Assembly (NCBI GenBank): GCA_036562265.1
Contig: DATCKS010000585.1
Location: forward strand, 1 to 10,967
Direction: 5' to 3'
Length of the DNA: 10,967 bases
Source: DASVDK01 sp036562265 [NCBI: Thermodesulfobacteriota bacterium]
Lineage (GTDB): Bacteria; DASVDK01
Under the pieces are notes generated by a model. The model did no database searches. It worked only from the letters and a program-made list of their open reading frames with translations, and was not told the origin of the DNA. Each line of letters starts with the position of its first letter. The first letter of the stretch is position 1. Both the position numbers and the translations under genes were made by a program. This document shows positions 7,188-10,967 of this stretch, piece by piece.

Positions 7188-7985
7188 ATGACTCGCACGG
7201 TGACGTTCATCCTCGCGGCGGCGCTCGCCGCCGCGACGCTCGGCGCGGGCAACGCGCACGCCGCGACGCCGGCCGAGATCGCGAAGGCGGGGGTCATCAA
7301 GGTGGTGACGACCTCCTCGAGCCCGCCGCACGGGTTCCTCGACGCGAAGACCAACAGCCTCAAGGGGATCATGGTCGAGGTCGCCCAGGCGGTCGGCCGC
7401 CGCCTGGGGGTCTCGGTCGAGTTCACCGAGGTGCCGTTCGGCTCGCTCATCCCGACGCTCACCTCCGGGAGGGCCCACCTCATGTCGGCGCCGCTCTTCA
7501 TCACGCCGCAGCGGGCCGAGGCGGTCGACTTCTCCGAGCCGGTGTACGGATGGGGGGAGGGGCTCGCCGTCAGGACCGACAGCACGAAGACCTACGACAG
7601 CCTGAAGGCGCTGTCCGGATCGACGGCGGGCGTGCTCGTCAACAGCGTGCAGTACAACCTGGTCAAGGACGTGCCCGGCGTCAGGGACGTCCGGACCTAT
7701 CCGGACTACGTCCAGCTCCTCGCCGACCTCCGAGCCGGCCGCATCGACGTGGCGATGGTCGACCCGCCGTCGATCGCCTACCAGATCAAGCTGCACGGGA
7801 TCACCGGCGTGAAGCTGGTCGACGGGTACACGCCGGTCAACGCCTGGCAGGTCGGCATGGCGGTGAACAAGGGGAACCGCGAGCTGCTCGACGCGGTGAA
7901 CGCATCGCTGCGCGCGATGAAGGCCGACGGCGAGCTGAAGCGCATCCTCGACGGGTGGGACGTCGGGCACCTCGTCGCCAGGTAG
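7188..7985 (+). CDS. ABC transporter substrate-binding protein, family 3 (amino-acid type)
   Basis: Periplasmic binding protein of 265 residues, typical for HisJ/GlnH/FliY-like proteins. A Sec signal peptide is clear: MTRT, a hydrophobic stretch at about 5-20, and a probable AHA cut after residue 25. Domain marks follow: IKVVTTSSSPPHGFLD (about 37-52), KGIMVEVAQAVGRRLG (59-74), LIPTLTSGRAHLMSA (87-101), then ITPQRAEAVDFSEP with R109, the residue that in this family binds the ligand carboxylate. In the second lobe LADLRAGRIDVAMVDPPSIAY (about 178-198) carries D192 near the expected amino-group contact. The pair R109/D192 suggests an alpha-amino-acid-like ligand, but this is inference. The next gene is the matching permease. 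It may import the substrate or a related compound of the ureohydrolase-like enzymes. Confidence 0.94.
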   Translation: MTRTVTFILAAALAAATLGAGNAHAATPAEIAKAGVIKVVTTSSSPPHGFLDAKTNSLKGIMVEVAQAVGRRLGVSVEFTEVPFGSLIPTLTSGRAHLMSAPLFITPQRAEAVDFSEPVYGWGEGLAVRTDSTKTYDSLKALSGSTAGVLVNSVQYNLVKDVPGVRDVRTYPDYVQLLADLRAGRIDVAMVDPPSIAYQIKLHGITGVKLVDGYTPVNAWQVGMAVNKGNRELLDAVNASLRAMKADGELKRILDGWDVGHLVAR

Positions 7986-7988
7986 CCG

Positions 7989-8645
7989 ATGGGCGACATC
8001 GTCGTCTTCCTGCCGCCCCTCCTCGAGGGGACCCGGATGACGCTCGCCCTGACGGCGGCGTCGTTCGTCCTGTCGATCGCCGTGGGGCTCGTCGTCTGCG
8101 TCTGCCGGCTGTCTCGGGTCGCGGCGCTCTCGCGCGCCGCGACCCTCTACATCGAGGTGATCCGCGGCACCCCGCTCCTCCTGCAGCTCTTCTACATCTA
8201 CTACGCCCTGCCCGAGGTCGGCATCCGGCTCCCCGCGTTCGGGGCCGGAGTGGCCGGCCTCACGATCAACTTCGGCGCCTACCTCGCGGAGCTCTTCCGC
8301 GCGGGGATCCAGTCGATCCCGGCCGGCCAGCTGGAGGCCGCGCGCTCGACGGGGCTCTCCGAACGGGAGGCGTTCCGTCACGTCGTGCTGCCGCAGGCCG
8401 TCCGGGTGATCTTCCCGGCGCTGGCCAACTACGCGCTCGTGATGGTCAAGGAGTCGTCCCTCGTCGCCGTCCTCTCCGTTCGCGAGTTGATGCGCGCGGG
8501 CGAGCTGCTCGCCTCGGCCACCTTCCGCACCATGACGGTCTACACGCTCGTCGGCGCGATCTATCTCGCCGTGAGCTACGCGCTCGCGGTCGCCTTCCGC
8601 CGCGCCGAGCGCCGCCTGAAGCTGCCGGGGACGGCACAGCCCTAG
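7989..8645 (+). CDS. Amino-acid ABC transporter permease, HisM/GlnP type
   Basis: 218-residue inner-membrane permease, normal length for the polar amino-acid family. It starts three bases after the binding-protein stop, with no strong ribosome-binding site of its own. Visible marks are LLEGTRMTLALTAASF (about 11-26), the family-typical YIEVIRGTPLLLQLFYIYYALP (54-75), NFGAYLAELFRAGIQSIPAG (94-113), and the EAA loop at about 113-141 (GQLEAARSTGLSEREAFRHV). VKESSLVAVLSVREL (153-167) is also characteristic. About five membrane helices are expected. Such permeases often work as homodimers, so one gene may suffice. Its HisP/GlnQ ATPase is not in the window: the gene is followed at once by a strong hairpin, so the ATPase must be supplied from elsewhere. 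Confidence 0.95.
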   Translation: MGDIVVFLPPLLEGTRMTLALTAASFVLSIAVGLVVCVCRLSRVAALSRAATLYIEVIRGTPLLLQLFYIYYALPEVGIRLPAFGAGVAGLTINFGAYLAELFRAGIQSIPAGQLEAARSTGLSEREAFRHVVLPQAVRVIFPALANYALVMVKESSLVAVLSVRELMRAGELLASATFRTMTVYTLVGAIYLAVSYALAVAFRRAERRLKLPGTAQP

Positions 8646-8678
8646 AGGCGCCTCGGGTCCCGAGTCCCGAGGCGCCTC
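8645..8678 (+). terminator. Perfect 13-bp hairpin after the permease
   Basis: The arms GAGGCGCCTCGGG (8645-8657) and CCCGAGGCGCCTC (8666-8678) pair perfectly around an 8-base loop, beginning at the last base of the stop codon. Each arm also contains the 10-base palindrome GAGGCGCCTC. No T-run follows (GCGGGGTCCC), so it is either a U-less intrinsic terminator or a 3'-end stabiliser. Position and perfect pairing make an end-of-operon role likely. Confidence 0.75.
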
Positions 8679-8790
8679 GCGGGGTCCCTCCCGGGGGTGG
8701 TGGCCGCGCCGCGGCACCGGAAGTGCCGGGGTTCGGCGGCGCGGGCGCGGCCGGCCGGCGCAAGCACTCGTCGCGCCGGAGGATTTCCCG

Positions 8791-8806
8791 CGGCATGGGA
8801 CTTGCT
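8791..8806 (+). promoter_or_regulatory. Candidate sigma-54 (-24/-12) promoter upstream of the PilZ-EAL gene
   Basis: CGGCATGGGACTTGCT matches the sigma-54 pattern TGGCAC-N5-TTGCW with the required GG-N10-GC spacing; differences are C for the first T and T for C in GGCAC. It lies in a locally less GC-rich patch. The predicted transcript start is about 8816, leaving about 85 bases of leader. The surrounding gap 8646-8901 shows otherwise only the terminator hairpin, one more inverted repeat and the ribosome-binding site; I see no riboswitch or RNA gene. Confidence 0.4.
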
Positions 8807-8813
8807 GGACAGT

Positions 8814-8832
8814 GAGCGGCGTGCCGCCGCTC
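8814..8832 (+). other. Inverted repeat at the predicted transcript start
   Basis: GAGCGGC (8814-8820) and GCCGCTC (8826-8832) form a 7-bp stem with a 5-base loop. It falls just at the start predicted from the -24/-12 candidate, so it could be a 5'-terminal RNA hairpin or a dimeric repressor site. Function is inferred from position only. Confidence 0.35.
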
Positions 8833-8901
8833 CCGGGGGGAGACGCTTGCCCGGAGTCGGTGCGGCACGGGCGGTGGACGCGATGAAGGAAGGGGGCCAG
8901 C

Positions 8902-10371
8902 GTGCGTGACCGGAGGCGCGCCGTGCGGGTCCCGGTCTCGATCGACATCGAGTACGGCGACGGCTGCCCGCCGATCCGCAGGCGGACGACGAACCTCGCC
9001 GCGGGCGGTGTCTTCATCGAGACGCAGACGCCCCTGCCCGAAGGGCTCCCCGTCAGGCTCCGCTTCTCGCTGCCCGACGACCCGCGCACCCTGGAGGTCG
9101 ACGCGGCGGTGGCCTGGTCCGAGCCCGATGTCGGCATGGGGCTCCGCTTCACCGGCATCGACGACGCCACCCGTGTGGCGATCCGCGCGTACGTGGCGCG
9201 CCGCCTCAGGGAGGTGCGCCGGGGAGGGACCGGGCCGGGCGAGCCGCGCGAGGAGCCGCCCGCGGTGCTGGCCGGCTCGAACGGCCTCGCGGCCGTAAGC
9301 GTCGACGGCGCGCGCCTGCCCGCTCCGCCGCCGGAGGCCGGCACCCTCTACCTCACGCTGGCGGTCGACGAGATCCGCGCGCGCGTGGGGCGCCTCCTCG
9401 AGGAACTCGGCGCCCACTTCTCCGAGCCCTACCGGGACCTCCTCGCGATCCCGCTCTGCCGGGGGCTTCTGCCTCGCCTCGTCGGCGCGCTGCGACGGGT
9501 CCTCTCCCCGGCCGAGATCGGGCGCTGTCGCGCGCTCGTCCTCACCGAAGGCGTCGGCCCGAGCCTGGCCGACCTCATGCGGATGCAGCCGCTCGGCGCG
9601 CTCGTCACGCTCGTGGAGAAGGGCTGGCTGCTCACGATGCTGCGCGACGGCCGGCTCCTCTCCGTCTTCCAGCCGATCGTGCACGCGGGGTGTCCCGAGC
9701 GGGTCTTCGGCTACGAGGCGCTGGTTCGCGGTCGCGAACGCGACGGCTCGATCGTCGGCGCCGCGCGGCTCTTCGACACGGCGCGCTCGGTCGACCTCCT
9801 CGTGCACCTCGACCGGATCGCCCGCCTCGAGGCGATTCGCGGCGCGGTGGCGCACCGCCTCGAGACGCGGCTCTTCCTGAACGTGAACCCGGCCTCGATC
9901 GACGATCCGCGGGCGCACCTCGAGGCCACCATGAGCGCGCTGCGCGACGCGGGGCTGGACCCGTCGCAGGTGGTCTTCGAGGTGGTCGAGAGCGACGAGA
10001 TCAGGGACCCCGACGGGCTCCGGCAGCTCCTCGACCTCTACCGCGCCGCCGGCTTCGGCGTCGCCCTCGACGACCTCGGGGCGGGCTACAGCTCGCTGAA
10101 CGCCCTGACGCTCCTTCGGCCCGACTTCGTCAAGCTCGACATGAAGCTCGTGCGGGACGTCGACGGCGACGCGTACCGGGCCGAGATCGTCGGCAAGCTG
10201 CTCGAGTCGGCGCGCAACCTCGGCATCCGGACCGTGGCCGAGGGGGTGGAGACCGAGGGGGAGTGGCGCTGGCTCACCGACCACCACGTCGACTTCGTGC
10301 AGGGCTACTTCTTCGCCGAGCCGGGGCTCCCCCCGCCATCCCCCCGCACCCTGCCGGCTGCGACCGCGTAG
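8902..10371 (+). CDS. PilZ-EAL protein: c-di-GMP sensor fused to phosphodiesterase
   Basis: 489-residue cytosolic signalling protein with no GGDEF domain, signal peptide or membrane segment. GTG start chosen because AAGGAAGGGGG lies about six bases before it and the PilZ domain begins at once. PilZ spans about 1-105: RRAVR (R5, R9), then TTNLAAGGVFIET (29-41), VRLRFSLP and GMGLRF, resembling the Myxococcus-type PilZ family; the usual Ser of NxSxxG is A33. A Pro/Gly-rich linker (108-146) leads to an unassigned helical region (150-250). The EAL domain (about 252-475) keeps its catalytic set: E272 (EALVRG), N327 (NVNP), E360, D390-D391 (DDLGAGYSSL), K411, E447 (AEGVE) and Q467 (VQGYFFAEP). It probably hydrolyses c-di-GMP to pGpG, with PilZ as possible input. 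Its processes cannot be inferred from neighbours. Confidence 0.93.
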   Translation: MRDRRRAVRVPVSIDIEYGDGCPPIRRRTTNLAAGGVFIETQTPLPEGLPVRLRFSLPDDPRTLEVDAAVAWSEPDVGMGLRFTGIDDATRVAIRAYVARRLREVRRGGTGPGEPREEPPAVLAGSNGLAAVSVDGARLPAPPPEAGTLYLTLAVDEIRARVGRLLEELGAHFSEPYRDLLAIPLCRGLLPRLVGALRRVLSPAEIGRCRALVLTEGVGPSLADLMRMQPLGALVTLVEKGWLLTMLRDGRLLSVFQPIVHAGCPERVFGYEALVRGRERDGSIVGAARLFDTARSVDLLVHLDRIARLEAIRGAVAHRLETRLFLNVNPASIDDPRAHLEATMSALRDAGLDPSQVVFEVVESDEIRDPDGLRQLLDLYRAAGFGVALDDLGAGYSSLNALTLLRPDFVKLDMKLVRDVDGDAYRAEIVGKLLESARNLGIRTVAEGVETEGEWRWLTDHHVDFVQGYFFAEPGLPPPSPRTLPAATA

Positions 10372-10404
10372 CGGCGCGCCGTCGCCTCCGGTAGCCCGAG
10401 GGGC

Positions 10405-10420
10405 AGGCACGGCGCTTGCG
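10405..10420 (+). promoter_or_regulatory. Candidate sigma-54 (-24/-12) promoter upstream of the DUF4383-type gene
   Basis: AGGCACGGCGCTTGCG fits TGGCAC-N5-TTGC with exact GG-N10-GC spacing; only the first T and the last W differ. It is flanked by two direct copies of CCCGAGGGG (10395-10403 and 10423-10431). The predicted transcript start is near 10430, about 50 bases before the ATG at 10482. It lies in the 110-base gap after the PilZ-EAL stop. Confidence 0.45.
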
Positions 10421-10435
10421 ACCCCGAGGGGAAGG

Positions 10436-10460
10436 GCGTGCGGACACGTCCGCGAGACGC
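10436..10460 (+). other. Inverted repeat in the leader of the DUF4383-type gene
   Basis: GCGGAC (10440-10445) and GTCCGC (10448-10453) are separated by two bases, and the outer GCGT (10436-10439) can pair with ACGC (10457-10460) across a three-base bulge. It lies just downstream of the predicted transcript start, so it may be an operator or a 5' hairpin. Evidence is the symmetry alone. Confidence 0.4.
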
Positions 10461-10481
10461 ACTTCCCAAGAGGGGTATCGC

Positions 10482-10937
10482 ATGCAGACCCGCTACTTTG
10501 CCCTCGTTGCCGGCCTGGTCTACGTCCTGGTCGGCATCGCCGGATTCGTCCCGGCGTTCCGCACGGCGCTGAACGGCGCAGCCCCGGCGCTCGCCGTCGA
10601 CGGCGCCGCCGGACGGCTGTTCGGTCTCTTCCCGATCAACGTGCTGCACAACCTCGTCCACCTGGGGATCGGCATCTGGGGGCTCGCGGCGTACGCCAGC
10701 TACTCGGCGGCGCGGACGTTCTCGCGAGGTCTCGCCTGGATCTACGGCGTGCTGGCGGTGATGGGGTTCTTCCCGGGGCTGAACACGCTGTTCGGCCTCG
10801 CGCCGCTCTTCGGCCACGACATCTGGCTGCACGCCGGCACGGCGCTCGTCGCGGCCTACTTCGGCTACCGGACGCCCGAGGAGGTCGAGGTGCGGCCGGG
10901 GGTCACCGGGCGGCGGCGCGACCGTCAGGCGGCCTGA
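10482..10937 (+). CDS. DUF4383-type small integral membrane protein
   Basis: 151-residue membrane protein of unknown function. The ATG is chosen over an upstream in-frame TTG because AAGAGGGG lies about six bases before it and the first helix starts at residue 5. Four helices are visible at about 5-25, 48-70, 81-100 and 112-128. The family-like core is LFGLFPINVLHNLVHLGIGI (46-65), in which a helix starts with an NVLHNLVH motif, and GHDIWLHAGTALVAAYFGY (111-129) gives a second His-bearing helix. The tail after 130 is charged and probably cytosolic (EEVEVRP, GRRRDRQ). Proteins of this type occur widely in bacteria near stress or envelope genes, but no biochemical role is known to me. No functional link to the preceding gene is visible beyond the shared promoter style. 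Confidence 0.82.
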   Translation: MQTRYFALVAGLVYVLVGIAGFVPAFRTALNGAAPALAVDGAAGRLFGLFPINVLHNLVHLGIGIWGLAAYASYSAARTFSRGLAWIYGVLAVMGFFPGLNTLFGLAPLFGHDIWLHAGTALVAAYFGYRTPEEVEVRPGVTGRRRDRQAA

Positions 10938-10949
10938 CCGGCGGCCGGT
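10925..10949 (+). other. Two abutting short palindromes at the last stop codon
   Basis: TCAGGCGGCCTGA and ACCGGCGGCCGGT share one base, and each can form a 5-bp stem with the same CGG loop. They span the stop of the DUF4383-type gene. They could act as a weak 3'-end structure, but the window ends 18 bases later and no T-run is seen. Confidence 0.25.
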
Positions 10950-10967
10950 GCGCGGGGCAGGCGGACG

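Noticed and set aside
4130-7585. Very long open frame on the minus strand (over 1100 codons), and similar ones at 6687-9344, 8446-10410 and 2583-3917
   Set aside because: They lie opposite genes with clear family motifs, consist mainly of Arg, Gly, Asp, Glu, Pro and His repeats, and show no domain pattern; lack of stops is expected in DNA this GC-rich.
8836-8850. A third GG-N10-GC match upstream of the PilZ-EAL gene
   Set aside because: It has TTGC but lacks GGCA at the -24 side; in GC-rich DNA the bare spacing pattern is expected often.
8697-8909. Possible 70-residue gene between the permease and the PilZ-EAL gene
   Set aside because: Arg/Ala/Gly-rich with no recognisable motif or good ribosome-binding site; it overlaps the PilZ-EAL start and the candidate promoter, so it is more likely non-coding.
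1-10967. CRISPR arrays, tRNA or rRNA genes, insertion sequences, phage genes
   Set aside because: No spaced direct repeats, no RNA gene signature, and no transposase, integrase or terminal inverted repeat found; coding is continuous and ordinary in composition.

Overview
The window is very GC-rich, every gene I can support lies on the + strand, and coding is almost continuous. I infer a free-living, high-GC, probably Gram-negative bacterium. The Myxococcus-style PilZ domain, the plausible -24/-12 (sigma-54) promoters and the mix of importers and hydrolases would suit a deltaproteobacterial/Myxococcota or Methylomirabilota/Rokubacteria-like soil or groundwater genome. This placement is a guess from style, not phylogeny.

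Positions 3-8645 look like one long catabolic or scavenging operon, perhaps two in series. It opens with the end of a family-5 peptide-type ABC substrate-binding protein and two Dpp/Opp-type permeases. Two cytosolic-looking zinc hydrolases follow: an M20 enzyme and an M28 enzyme with a PA-like insert. Stop and start codons touch or overlap from the first permease to the M28 gene (ATGA, TGATG, ATGA), so translation is probably coupled. Next come two tandem, clearly duplicated arginase/agmatinase-fold proteins, then a family-3 amino-acid-type binding protein and its permease. A 13-bp perfect hairpin at 8645-8678 closes the unit. No ATPase subunit for either importer is in the window.

The most interesting point is the pair of ureohydrolase-fold proteins. 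By reading them against the known motifs, both keep the DAHTD and DMD metal carboxylates. Both lack the first metal-ligand histidine (GGDH is GGDG), the histidine of the HG(T/Q)xF-type loop, and the guanidinium-binding glutamate (VEVSPPYD is NTVSPPHD). The changes are the same in both copies, so this looks like a subfamily with altered chemistry, not decay. With the importers and two peptidase-type hydrolases, the locus could take up a peptide-like or acylated nitrogen compound, trim it, and act on a C-N bond not identifiable from sequence.

Positions 8646-10967 are a separate signalling or membrane region: a PilZ-linker-EAL protein (c-di-GMP sensor joined to an apparently intact phosphodiesterase) and a small four-helix DUF4383-type membrane protein. 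Each is preceded by a GGCAY-N5-TTGC sequence resembling a sigma-54 promoter and by an inverted repeat near the predicted transcript start, so the two genes may share a regulatory logic. The long open frames on the minus strand are composition shadows of these genes.
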